Source: Mycobacterium kyorinense (GTDB lineage: Bacteria; Actinomycetota; Actinomycetes; Mycobacteriales; Mycobacteriaceae). Taken from it: a DNA stretch of 37,740 nucleotides. The position numbers and the translations under genes are program-made. The notes under the pieces were generated by a model that saw nothing but the letters and a program-made list of their open reading frames with translations, did not search any database and was not told the DNA's origin. Where the stretch lies: positions 1 through 37,740 of the forward strand of contig NZ_LZKJ01000199.1 in assembly GCF_001672775.1 (NCBI RefSeq), written 5' to 3'. Shown piece after piece: positions 24,113-32,374 of this stretch (positions are counted from its first letter, which is position 1; each line of letters begins with the position of its first letter).

Positions 24113-26731
24113 TCACGACTTGGCCAGCCCGCCGCGGATGACGCTGCCCAACTCGTCGCGGGTCGTCACGCCGACGCGTTGACAGGCCCGGTAGACGTGT
24201 CCCTCCACGGTCCGCACGGACATCATCAGCCGCTCGGCGATCTCGCGGTTGGACAAACCTGCGACCACCAACTCGATCACCTCGCGCTGGCGCCCACTCA
24301 GCGGGAGACCCGCCGAGCTGCGTAACGCCGGTGTGCACAGCCCACCGCATTCATCGGACAACTCGCGTGCTACCGCGGCCGCGTACAGTCCCCGCTGGCG
24401 CTGCCGACCGCCGGTGAAGACCGCCGCCGCCTGTGCGGCTGCGTCGGCCGCCGCGGCCGCATCGCCGATCGCCCGGTATGCCGACGAGGCCGCGAGCAAG
24501 CCGTCCCCGTTACCGGCAAGCAGCGATTCAGTGTGCAGCGCAACGGTATCGGCAAGGCGAAGGGACAAAGTGTCAGCCAATTCACGGGCTCGTTCCGCGC
24601 CCGAGGCGTCACCCCATTGGGCCATTGCCTGAAGGCAGGCCAGTTCGTGGGTGGGCTGTTCGCGGTCCCGCGCCTCATCGGCTGCGGTGTGTACCGCGGC
24701 GATGGCCTCGACCAGAAAGCCTTGGGCCGCCAGCGTCCAGCCGGTGGCCAGCGCCAGTGCCGTGTGCATGAACAGGTAGTCGGCCGGCACGCAACGCCGG
24801 GCTTCCTCGAGCGCTTCCTCGGCAGCCGCCGGTTGGCCCAGTTTGGCGTGTGCTTCGGCCAAGCCGAAGCAACTCGCTGGACGTAAACCCGTTGTTGCGC
24901 CGTGTCTTTCGACTCCGGCGCGGGCTTCGCGTAGCAGCCGGACGGCGCTGTGGACGTCGCCGCGCATCAGGTCGGCATGGCCCAACAGGAACGCGAGGTT
25001 GGCGTAGGCAAGACCGGGTACGTCACGAGCCGAGTCGGCAATCCGCCGGGCCGATTGGACGCCCTCGTCGATGCGCCCGGTCAACCGGCAGGCACGGGCG
25101 TAGACCCCGCCGAACCAAAACCGCATCGGCGAAGTTTCGAACGCGGTGATCGCGCGGTCGATGGCGTGATCGGCGACGACGGTCAACTCGTCCACCGCAC
25201 CGAGGGCGCCCATCGCCATGACCCGCGCCACCGATGCCATCATCGCGTGAAAGTCCGACAGCGTCCCGGACGACAGTGCGGCCCTGGCCTCGTCGTCCGC
25301 GATCTGACAGCGAGCAAACACCACGTCGATGCACGCCTGCACCGCCACCCGTGCCTCCCGGTCGGTCGGCGATTCCGTTGCCGTGGCGAGACGTTCGAGT
25401 ATGGCTGCTGCCTCCGCCGGCCGGCCGAGCATCCACACCAGGTTGGCCGCTCGGATGGTCGACCATCGGTGGCTGTCCGCACGGCCGCTCTCGCAGACGT
25501 CCCGCACGACTTCCTCGGCCTGCTCGCCCCGCCCGAGCAGAACGAGGGTCATCGCACGCATCGCCGCCGCGTCGGGCGCCCCGCAGGATGCCGCCGCCGC
25601 GGCGAACCGCTCGGCCGAATCGGGATCCAGCAGCATCATCGCGAAGCGTGCTGCCTCCAGATACAAGTCGGGATCGGGATCGAGGTCGGAGTCGAGGGTG
25701 AGCAGGGCGCGCCGCACCGTGGCGCGCATGTCGCGATCGGCCTCCTGGCCCAGCCGTTGCGCCAACCGGCCGCGGACCTTGGACAGATGCATCTCTCCAG
25801 CCGTCGCGCGGCGAAGCTCACCGATCAGTGGATGCGCCAACCGGGCCAGCCGCTCGTCACCCACCCGCTCCACTGCGACCAGGCGCATCTGCTCCGCCGA
25901 CTCGAGGTCGCCCCGGCGCACCAGATCACAGAGCACCGCCACACTCAGCGGTTCACACTGCGAAAGGGTGTCGATCACGCGTGCCACCCCCGCGGTCATC
26001 CGACCCAACTGGCGGGCCAGCATGTCGCTGAGATTCTGTGACACTGCGACATCGCCGTCCCACATCCATACCCCGGCCAGTTGCCGCATCCGGCCCGCAG
26101 CGATTTGGTCGGCTATCAACTGCCGCAAGAACAACGCGTTGCCGCCCGTCAGTGTCCAAAACCGCTCGGCGCTGCGGGCATCGACCGACCCACTGACCGT
26201 CGCTTCGATCAGGGCGCGAGTCGCGTCGAGGGACAGCGGCTCCAGATCCAGGCGGGTGAGCAGGCCGTCCTTCCACAGCGCCGTCACGGCGTCGGGCTCG
26301 TCTCCGCCGGTTCGCACCGTCACCACCAACCGCGCGCCGCGGGTCTGGGCCAGTTGATGCACGACGTGTGCCGACAACCCGTCGAGAAGGTGCGCGTCGT
26401 CGACGCCCACCAGCACCCGGCCCTGGCGCTGCTGCGCGACAAAGCTATTGATCAGTCGCCGCACGTTCGGCAGCGGTTCGGCGACCGAATCGGTGAGCAG
26501 CGCGGTGAACGCACCCAACGGAAGCGATCGCGCCGATTCGGTGCCCACGATCCAGTTGGTGCGGTCACCTTCCGCCGCCGCGCGGGTCAACACTTCGCGA
26601 GCGAGGCGGGTCTTACCCACCCCCGCTGCTCCGGCGATCATCACGCCGGAATAGTGGCCAGACCCGCTCAGCGCGCGACGAATAGCCCCTAGTTCTCCGT
26701 CCCGGCCGGCCAACGGATCACCGCTGATCAC
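24113..26731 (-). CDS. LAL-type LuxR regulator with AAA ATPase domain (second of two)
   Basis: An 872-residue relative of the 17.8-20.5 kb regulator. Walker A is GAAGVGKT (residues 34-41) and Walker B VLVGVDDAHLLDGLS. A long helical region follows, and the C-terminal LuxR helix-turn-helix reads LSGRQREVIELVVAGLSN, then MMSVRTVEGHVYRACQRVGV. The open frame reaches 26902, but that would overlap the divergent monooxygenase. GTG 26731 gives a start close to the family and has TATAGT 6 nt upstream. In H37Rv this interval holds Rv2067c, blaC and sigC instead. Target genes unknown; the divergent flavin monooxygenase is the obvious candidate. Confidence 0.88.
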   Translation of the reverse strand: MISGDPLAGRDGELGAIRRALSGSGHYSGVMIAGAAGVGKTRLAREVLTRAAAEGDRTNWIVGTESARSLPLGAFTALLTDSVAEPLPNVRRLINSFVAQQRQGRVLVGVDDAHLLDGLSAHVVHQLAQTRGARLVVTVRTGGDEPDAVTALWKDGLLTRLDLEPLSLDATRALIEATVSGSVDARSAERFWTLTGGNALFLRQLIADQIAAGRMRQLAGVWMWDGDVAVSQNLSDMLARQLGRMTAGVARVIDTLSQCEPLSVAVLCDLVRRGDLESAEQMRLVAVERVGDERLARLAHPLIGELRRATAGEMHLSKVRGRLAQRLGQEADRDMRATVRRALLTLDSDLDPDPDLYLEAARFAMMLLDPDSAERFAAAAASCGAPDAAAMRAMTLVLLGRGEQAEEVVRDVCESGRADSHRWSTIRAANLVWMLGRPAEAAAILERLATATESPTDREARVAVQACIDVVFARCQIADDEARAALSSGTLSDFHAMMASVARVMAMGALGAVDELTVVADHAIDRAITAFETSPMRFWFGGVYARACRLTGRIDEGVQSARRIADSARDVPGLAYANLAFLLGHADLMRGDVHSAVRLLREARAGVERHGATTGLRPASCFGLAEAHAKLGQPAAAEEALEEARRCVPADYLFMHTALALATGWTLAAQGFLVEAIAAVHTAADEARDREQPTHELACLQAMAQWGDASGAERARELADTLSLRLADTVALHTESLLAGNGDGLLAASSAYRAIGDAAAAADAAAQAAAVFTGGRQRQRGLYAAAVARELSDECGGLCTPALRSSAGLPLSGRQREVIELVVAGLSNREIAERLMMSVRTVEGHVYRACQRVGVTTRDELGSVIRGGLAKS

Positions 26732-26737
26732 GCGGCG

Positions 26738-26743
26738 ACTATA
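26738..26743 (-). promoter_or_regulatory. -10 element for a leaderless LAL transcript
   Basis: TATAGT ends 6 nt before GTG 26731 and lies in the 163-bp divergent gap shared with the FAD monooxygenase. Confidence 0.55.
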
Positions 26744-26894
26744 ACCACGCCCGCGCAGCTGACGAGGCAATTCGGCAGCTATTGCCGCACGGCACGCACC
26801 GGAGGAAGTCGAGTAGCTGACTACGCTGTCCGGTCCCCTCCGTCGGCGATGAACATGGTTTGCGTCAGTGACGGCTCGTCGAGAGGGGTGCGCA

Positions 26895-28286
26895 ATGACC
26901 ATGATCGGTGATCATGCGGTTGTGTTAGGCGCGAGCATGGCCGGTTTGCTGGCCGCACGGGCCGTGGCCGAGTTCTACGAGAAGGTCACGGTGGTCGAGC
27001 GCGACATCCTGCCCTCCGACGCCGCCGACCGGCGGGGAGTACCACAGGGACGTCACCTACATGCGCTGCTGGCGAGGGGTGCGCAGGTATTGGACGAGTT
27101 GTTCCCCGAGATTCTTGACGAGCTGATCACTGACGGTGGGTCGTACTTCGATGGGTCTGACCTGTCCAAGTTGCATTACAGCGTGGGGGGTCACCGGATG
27201 GTGAGCGCCGGTTCGGCCGAGGCGACCGCGGTGTATCTGGCGAGCAGACCGTTCCTCGAGCACCACGTCCGCAGGCGGGTCCGCGCCACCACCAATGTCA
27301 GGCTGCTCGAGGGCCACGATGTCGTCGAGCTGATGGCGAGGCCGGACTGCACCCGGGTCACCGGGGCCCGAATCGTCGATCGCCGCAGCAGGCAGGAGTC
27401 GATCCTGTCTGCCGATCTGGTCGTCGACGCGACGGGCCGCGGGTCGCGCACGCCGATGTGGCTGGAAAGCCTGGGTTATGCCCGCCCGGTCGAAGACCGC
27501 GTTGTCGTGCACCTGGCTTATTCCAGTCAGCGGCTGCAGATGCGGCCGGGCGCTCTGCACGAACTGGGTGTGTTGATCGGCGTTGTGCCCGGTCGGCCCG
27601 CCGGACTCGGGCTGATCAGTTGTGAGAATGACACCTGGCTGCTGACTGTGATGGGAATGGCGGGCAAGGTGCCGCCCCGGGAGCTGTCCGCGATGTGCGC
27701 ATTCGCCGAAGGATTCGCACCCGAGCATGTGCTGGACGCCGTGCGCAACGCGTACCCCATCGGAGACGTTGTCGGACACCGCGTCCCGTCGAGCCAGTGG
27801 CGCCGGTATGACAAGTTGCGGCGATTCCCCAAAGGACTGTTGGTCATCGGTGACGCGATCTGCAGCTTCAACCCGATCTACGGGCAAGGTATGACCGTGG
27901 CTGCGCTGGAAGCCTTGGCGTTACGTGGCTGCTTGTGCACGGGGACAAGCGATCTGGCGTGGCGGTTCTTCCGGGCTTCGGCAAGGCCGATCCGCCAGGC
28001 GTGGCAGCTGGCCGCCGGTGGCGACCTCGCGTTGCCTGAGATCGAAGGCGAACGCTCGCGGGTAACAAGGCTTTTCAACGGATACGTGGATCGCGTGCTG
28101 ACCGCTGCGGAATTCGACACTGCCGTGCTGAATCAGTTCACCAAGGTAACGTCGCTCGTCGATCCGCCGAACCGGCTGCTGCGGCCCAGCATGCTGTGGC
28201 GTGCCGCCTCGGCCAACCATCGGCGGCGGCGGTACGACGGCCAGGTCAGCCAACCGGCCCCGCTGGCGGACGAGGTCGCGGTCTAG
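26895..28286 (+). CDS. FAD-dependent monooxygenase (group A flavoprotein)
   Basis: A 463-residue flavoprotein. The N-terminal FAD-binding fold is VVLGASMAGLLAARAVAEFY with VVERD after the second strand. The DG-type motif is ADLVVDATGRGS, and the second FAD motif is GDAICSFNPIYGQGMTVAAL. This layout fits aromatic or polyketide-type hydroxylases and epoxidases, and related actinobacterial 2-polyprenyl-6-methoxyphenol hydroxylase-like proteins. ATG 26895 has GAGAGGGG 6 nt upstream; the frame is open from 26868 but that start is less likely. Divergent from the LAL regulator and convergent with cobK (29-bp gap). Substrate unknown. Confidence 0.9.
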   Translation: MTMIGDHAVVLGASMAGLLAARAVAEFYEKVTVVERDILPSDAADRRGVPQGRHLHALLARGAQVLDELFPEILDELITDGGSYFDGSDLSKLHYSVGGHRMVSAGSAEATAVYLASRPFLEHHVRRRVRATTNVRLLEGHDVVELMARPDCTRVTGARIVDRRSRQESILSADLVVDATGRGSRTPMWLESLGYARPVEDRVVVHLAYSSQRLQMRPGALHELGVLIGVVPGRPAGLGLISCENDTWLLTVMGMAGKVPPRELSAMCAFAEGFAPEHVLDAVRNAYPIGDVVGHRVPSSQWRRYDKLRRFPKGLLVIGDAICSFNPIYGQGMTVAALEALALRGCLCTGTSDLAWRFFRASARPIRQAWQLAAGGDLALPEIEGERSRVTRLFNGYVDRVLTAAEFDTAVLNQFTKVTSLVDPPNRLLRPSMLWRAASANHRRRRYDGQVSQPAPLADEVAV

Positions 28287-28315
28287 GCTTGCATGGCCTC
28301 CGCTAGCGCTGCGTG

Positions 28316-29050
28316 TCATGAGTGGCCATCGGACGAGTGGAGCCAGGTAACCGCCTCCTCGACCGTGCCCACCGTAGTCACGCCTGGCGGCAGCGGTGGG
28401 CGGGCCACCATCACCACGGGGATGTCCAACGCCGCGGCGGCGTCCAGCTTGGCCCGCGTCATCTGGCCGCCGCTGTTCTTGGTGACCAGCGCGTCGATGC
28501 GATGCTCGCGCAGCAGTGCGTTTTCGCCGTCGTAGTGGTACGGACCGCGGGACAACAGCAGGTGGTGACGGCGGGGCAAGGCCTTGACATCCGGTGGTGT
28601 GACCGCGCGGATCAAAAACCAGGCACCACTGTCAGCAAAGGCTGCGGTACCCGATCTGCCGGTGGTGAGGAACACCCGTGAAAACCCCTGGCGGTCAACT
28701 GCTTCGGCGGCTGCAGTATCCGAGGCGACGACGATAGCGTCGCGTGGATCCCAGGCTGGGCGGGCCAGCACCAGATACGGCAGACCCAACTCGCGGCATG
28801 CCTGCGCGGCATGGGCGGTGATGGTGGCCGCGAACGGGTGGGTGGCATCGACGACGACGCCGATGTGTTCGTCGCGCAGCCACTGTCGCAGCCCGGCTAC
28901 ACCACCGAACCCACCGATGCGCACCGCGCCGACCGGCAGCGCAGGATCGGGCACGCGGCCGGCCAGCGAACTGATGACGTCGACGTCGGGGTGCAATCGG
29001 GCAGCCAGCGCTCGTGCCTCGCCGGTGCCGCCGAGCAGCAGCACCCTCAT
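28316..29050 (-). CDS. cobK: Precorrin-6A reductase CobK
   Basis: NADPH-dependent reduction of precorrin-6A to precorrin-6B (dihydro-precorrin-6). The 244-residue protein begins with MRVLLLGGTGEARALAARL and contains DATHPFAATITAHAAQAC and VTKNSGGQMTRAKLDAA, all CobK/CbiJ signatures. It shares one base with the cobM stop and ends the leftward set cobL-cobM-cobK. The product acts between CobM/CobF-type methylation and CobL. Confidence 0.95.
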   Translation of the reverse strand: MRVLLLGGTGEARALAARLHPDVDVISSLAGRVPDPALPVGAVRIGGFGGVAGLRQWLRDEHIGVVVDATHPFAATITAHAAQACRELGLPYLVLARPAWDPRDAIVVASDTAAAEAVDRQGFSRVFLTTGRSGTAAFADSGAWFLIRAVTPPDVKALPRRHHLLLSRGPYHYDGENALLREHRIDALVTKNSGGQMTRAKLDAAAALDIPVVMVARPPLPPGVTTVGTVEEAVTWLHSSDGHS

Positions 29051-29805
29051 CAGTGCTCGGTTCCGCGGGTACGCCCTGCCGAATACAGGTAGCTGTCGGT
29101 GAATCCCTCGGCGGCCAGCACGTCGCCGACGATGATGACCGCCGTCTTGGTGACCCCTGCATGATGCATCTGCCCAGCGATGTCGGACAGTGTGCCACGC
29201 AGTACGCTCTGCCGCGGCCAGCTGGCGAAAGCCACTACGGCCGTGGGTGTTTCGGGTCGGTAGCCGGCGTTCACCAATTTCTGCACGATGGCGTCGATCT
29301 GCGCGGCGGCCAGATGCAACACCAGGGTTCCGCCGGATCGGGCCAAGGTGTCGAGGTCTTCACCTGGCGGCATGGCTGTGGACAACGTCGCCACCCGGGT
29401 CAGTGTCACTGTCTGCGCGACCCCCGGAACGGTGAGCTCACGCCCCAGCGCGGCCGCGGCCGCGGCGAAAGCCGGTACGCCGGGCACGATTTCGTATCCG
29501 ATGCCCAGTGCGTCGAGCCGTCGGCATTGCTCGGCCAACGCGCTGTAGAGCGACGGATCGCCGGAATGCAGCCGGGCCACGTCGTGGCCGCCAGCATGGG
29601 CGTCGGCGATCTCGGCGATGATCTGCTCCAGCGTCAGTGGTCCGGTGTCGACGACCCGGGCCTCGGGCGGACACAGTGCCAGCAGGTCGTCGGGCATGAT
29701 CGAGCCCGCGTAGAGGCAGACCGAACATTGGCTGAGGAGTCGCTGGCCCCGCACGGTGATCAGGTCGGCCGCCCCGGGGCCGGCGCCGATGAAGTACACG
29801 GTCAT
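29050..29805 (-). CDS. cobM: Precorrin-4 C11-methyltransferase CobM
   Basis: SAM-dependent methylation of precorrin-4 at C11 to give precorrin-5. The 251-residue protein has the tetrapyrrole methylase motifs YFIGAGPGAADLITVRG, LHSGDPSLYSAL, and a late AVVAFASWPRQ. ATG 29805 overlaps the cobL stop by 4 nt (ATGA), so the longer frame from 29823 is not needed. Single copy in the window. Confidence 0.95.
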   Translation of the reverse strand: MTVYFIGAGPGAADLITVRGQRLLSQCSVCLYAGSIMPDDLLALCPPEARVVDTGPLTLEQIIAEIADAHAGGHDVARLHSGDPSLYSALAEQCRRLDALGIGYEIVPGVPAFAAAAAALGRELTVPGVAQTVTLTRVATLSTAMPPGEDLDTLARSGGTLVLHLAAAQIDAIVQKLVNAGYRPETPTAVVAFASWPRQSVLRGTLSDIAGQMHHAGVTKTAVIIVGDVLAAEGFTDSYLYSAGRTRGTEH

Positions 29806-30977
29806 GACTTGGTCACCGCCCATTGGGTGACCGGCAGCTGCGGTCGCCAGCCGGTGAAGCCCCCCAGCGGCTCGCCCCGATAATGTTGGAAGCGTTGCAG
29901 GGTTCCCCCTAGTCGCGAATACAGCCGTGTCAGAACGGCTTCCGACTCAGCGGTGACGGCGTTGGCTACCAGCCGTGCGCCGTCGGGCAGGTGGTCGAGG
30001 CACGCCTCGACCATCCCCGGCTGGGTCAGACCGCCCCCGATGAACACTGCCGACGGCGCGGCAGCCCCGTCGAAGGCCTGCGGGGCCGCGCCGCGCACCT
30101 CGACGTCGACGCCGAACGCGGTGGCGTTGCGGGCGATGCTGGCGCGACGCACCTCGTCGCGTTCGAATGCCACCGCGGTGCAGCTCCGGCCGCTGCGCGC
30201 CCACTCCACCGCGATGCTTCCCGAACCCGACCCGACATCCCACAACCGCTCGCCGGGGCGGGGCCCCAGCGCCGCCAGCGTCACAGCGCGGATGCTCTGC
30301 TTGGTGATCTGACCGTCGTGGGTGAACGCGTCCTCGGGCAGCACCGCCGACACCCGTTCGTCGGGCAGATACCGCACCGCGATCACATTGAGGCCGTCGA
30401 CATCGTCGGGCGAGGCGCCGGCCCAGTCGCGGGCGGTGCTGTGACGACACCGCTCCCCCGGTCCGCCGAGCTGCTCGAGCACACTGAACAGCGAATCGCC
30501 CCGGCCGTATTCGGTGAGCAGTTCGGCCAGCACCATCGGAGTGCTGGCATCGCGCGACAGCACGACGGCGCGCCCGCCACGGCGTACCGCGGTGTGCGGC
30601 GCCGCGGTCACCAGGCTGATCACTTCGGTGTCCTGGACGATCCAGCCCATCCGGGCGCAGGCCAGCGTCACCGCCGAGACATGTGGCAACACGACGACCC
30701 GCGCTGGTCCCAGAAGCCGGATCAGGGTGCCGCCGATACCGTGCAGCATCGGGTCGCCGCTGGCCAACACATGGACATCGGTTGGCTCGTCGCGCAGGCT
30801 TTGCAGCGCGGGCAGTAACGGCGACGGCCATTCCCGCTTGTCGGCATGCACCGAGGCGTTGAGCATATCCAGTTGCCTGCGTGAACCGTAAATGACTGCG
30901 GCGCTGCGTAATTCGGTCGACGAGCGCTCCGACAGGCCCGCCATCCCGTCGGCGCCGATCCCCACGACAAAGATCAT
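29802..30977 (-). CDS. cobL: Precorrin-6Y C5,15-methyltransferase (decarboxylating) CobL
   Basis: Methylates precorrin-6B at C5 and C15 and removes the acetate carboxyl on ring C. The 391-residue protein is bifunctional: a CbiE-like N-terminal half (MIFVVGIGADGMAGLSERS, then LASGDPMLHGIG) and a CbiT-like C-terminal half with a class I SAM fold (WDVGSGSGSIAVEWA at about residues 243-257, then AVAFERDEVR). ATG 30977 has GAGGAGGAG 8 nt upstream, and that site is part of a dispersed repeat (30979-31025). First gene of cobL-cobM-cobK. Confidence 0.95.
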   Translation of the reverse strand: MIFVVGIGADGMAGLSERSSTELRSAAVIYGSRRQLDMLNASVHADKREWPSPLLPALQSLRDEPTDVHVLASGDPMLHGIGGTLIRLLGPARVVVLPHVSAVTLACARMGWIVQDTEVISLVTAAPHTAVRRGGRAVVLSRDASTPMVLAELLTEYGRGDSLFSVLEQLGGPGERCRHSTARDWAGASPDDVDGLNVIAVRYLPDERVSAVLPEDAFTHDGQITKQSIRAVTLAALGPRPGERLWDVGSGSGSIAVEWARSGRSCTAVAFERDEVRRASIARNATAFGVDVEVRGAAPQAFDGAAAPSAVFIGGGLTQPGMVEACLDHLPDGARLVANAVTAESEAVLTRLYSRLGGTLQRFQHYRGEPLGGFTGWRPQLPVTQWAVTKS

Positions 30978-30978
30978 T

Positions 30979-31025
30979 GGCGCCGCTCCTCCTCATCACG
31001 TCGTTCTGCATCGTCGCCGGCGCGG
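30979..31025. repeat. MIRU-like dispersed repeat, copy 1 (contains the cobL ribosome-binding site)
   Basis: A 47-bp repeat unit close to 37458-37504. It fills the gap between the Rv2073c-like stop and the cobL start. Read on the minus strand it contains GATGAGGAGGAG, which supplies the cobL Shine-Dalgarno. Resemblance to the mycobacterial MIRU/VNTR class is from memory. Confidence 0.8.
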
Positions 31026-31026
31026 A

Positions 31027-31776
31027 TCACCGCGGCATCCTTCGCCAGACGAATTGCGGCAGCAGTCGCATCACCACCGACGCCGGACGCAAGGCCCGCG
31101 GAACCCACACGGCGCGCCGGCCCTTGGCCAGTGCCCGCGCGGTCGCGGCGGCCACTTGCGCCGGAGTGCTGGGCAGCGGCGCCGGCGTCATACCTTCGGT
31201 CATCCGGCCGACGACGAAGCCCGGCCGCACGATCAGCACCCGCACCCCGGTGCCGTGCAGCGCATCGGCCAGTCCGCTGGCGAAGCCGTCCAGGCCGGCC
31301 TTGGCTGAGCCGTAGACGTAGTTGGCGCGACGCACCCGCACCCCGGCGATCGACGAGAACACCACCAGCGAGCCGCGCCCGGCGCTGCGCATGGCCGCGG
31401 CCAGATGGGTGAGCAGGCTGACCTGCGCGACGTAATCGGTGTGCACGACGGCCACTGCATGCGCGGCGTCGGTCTCGGCGCGGGTTTGGTCGCCGAGGAT
31501 CCCGAACGCCAGCACCGCGGTCTGGATCGGTCCGTGATCGGCGATGATCGACTCCACCAGCGCACCGTGCGAAGTCAGGTCGTCAGCGTCGAACTCGCAG
31601 GTGTGCACGGCTACCGCCCCGGCCGCCCGGATCATCGACACCTGCTCAGCGAGCCGGTCGGCCCGGCGCGCCGCCAGCACCACCGTGGCCCCGGGCGCCA
31701 GCCGCAACGCCAGCTCGGTGCCGATCTCGCTGCGACCGCCCAGAATCAGCACCGTCGCGGCGTCCGTGTCGTCCAC
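31027..31776 (-). CDS. SDR-family oxidoreductase (Rv2073c-like)
   Basis: A 249-residue short-chain dehydrogenase with an unusual cofactor loop (LILGGRSEIGT). It has FGILGDQ in place of NNAG, Ser141-Ser142 (VVFSSIAGVRVRR), and Tyr155/Lys159 (YGSAK). The GGxSEIG and FG pattern recalls DprE2, the decaprenyl-phosphoryl-2-keto-ribose reductase, so it may act on a lipid-linked sugar (inference). It ends in a basic tail (FVWRRMPR). GTG 31776 has GATAAT 7 nt upstream and no Shine-Dalgarno. It is divergent from the Rv2074-like gene and lies upstream of cobL on the same strand. Confidence 0.88.
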   Translation of the reverse strand: MDDTDAATVLILGGRSEIGTELALRLAPGATVVLAARRADRLAEQVSMIRAAGAVAVHTCEFDADDLTSHGALVESIIADHGPIQTAVLAFGILGDQTRAETDAAHAVAVVHTDYVAQVSLLTHLAAAMRSAGRGSLVVFSSIAGVRVRRANYVYGSAKAGLDGFASGLADALHGTGVRVLIVRPGFVVGRMTEGMTPAPLPSTPAQVAAATARALAKGRRAVWVPRALRPASVVMRLLPQFVWRRMPR

Positions 31777-31808
31777 GGCTGCGATTATCGCCTGCGATAA
31801 CGTGAGCG
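31777..31808. promoter_or_regulatory. Compact divergent promoter region
   Basis: On the minus strand GATAAT ends 7 nt before GTG 31776. On the plus strand GATAAC ends 7 nt before GTG 31809. The two -10-like elements lie back to back in about 32 bp, suggesting two leaderless transcripts in opposite directions. Confidence 0.45.
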
Positions 31809-31811
31809 GTG

Positions 31812-32255
31812 ATGGCGAATACCACCACCCGGCTCACCACCGACGCTCTGGCGTTCCTCACCGAGCGCCATCTGGCCATGTTGACCACCCTGCGCGCCGA
31901 CAATTCGCCGCATGTGGTGGCGGTGGGTTTTACCTTCGACCCCAAGACCCACATCGCGCGGGTGATCACCAGCGGCGGCTCGCAGAAGGCCGTCAACGCC
32001 GAGCGTGGCGGGGTTGCGGTGCTCAGCCAGGTCGACGGTGCCCGCTGGTTGTCGTTGGAGGGCCGGGCCAGTGTGAACAGCGGCGCCGACGCCGTGCGCG
32101 ACGCCGAATTGCGCTATGCGCAGCGGTACCGCACCCCGCGCGTAAACCCGCGGCGGGTAGTTATCGAGGTGCAAGTGGAGCGGGTGCTGGGCTCGTCGGA
32201 GCTGCTCGACCGCGGCAAGGCGCCCGGCGACGATGCAGAGCGCGCAGCGCGATGA
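31812..32255 (+). CDS. F420-dependent split-barrel reductase (Rv2074-like)
   Basis: A 147-residue PPOX/FDOR-type protein very similar to Rv2074, shown to be an F420H2-dependent biliverdin reductase. Seen: ALAFLTERHLAMLTTLRADN, then SPHVVAVGFTFD and a basic RYRTPRVNPRRVVIEV. ATG 31812 is preferred, with GTG 31809 directly before it. The C-terminus GDDAERAAR is encoded by a dispersed repeat and extends beyond the normal family end (H37Rv 137 residues), so the repeat has added a tail. The stop overlaps the GATGAGGAGGAG of the repeat, the likely ribosome-binding site of the NYN gene. Confidence 0.92.
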   Translation: MANTTTRLTTDALAFLTERHLAMLTTLRADNSPHVVAVGFTFDPKTHIARVITSGGSQKAVNAERGGVAVLSQVDGARWLSLEGRASVNSGADAVRDAELRYAQRYRTPRVNPRRVVIEVQVERVLGSSELLDRGKAPGDDAERAAR

Positions 32256-32374
32256 GGAGGAGCCGGGCAATCAGACGATGACGGAACCCGCTGCGGACCG
32301 CGTCGCGGTGTACCTCGACTTCGACAACATCGTGATGTCGCGGTATGACCAGGTTTACGGCCGCAACTCGTTCC
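32220..32374. repeat. Left arm of a perfect 155-bp inverted duplication
   Basis: Base x pairs with base 64844-x across the whole arm, without mismatch. It covers the end of the Rv2074-like gene, repeat copy 2 and codons 1-32 of the NYN gene. Its mate is 32470-32624. Confidence 0.95.
32221..32268. repeat. MIRU-like dispersed repeat, copy 2
   Basis: Opposite orientation to 30979-31025. It encodes the Rv2074-like C-terminal tail, carries the stop codon in GATGAGGAGGAG and precedes the NYN start codon. Confidence 0.75.

Noticed and set aside
26732..26902. Upstream extension of the second LAL gene
   Set aside because: It would overlap the divergent monooxygenase start and lacks family similarity.
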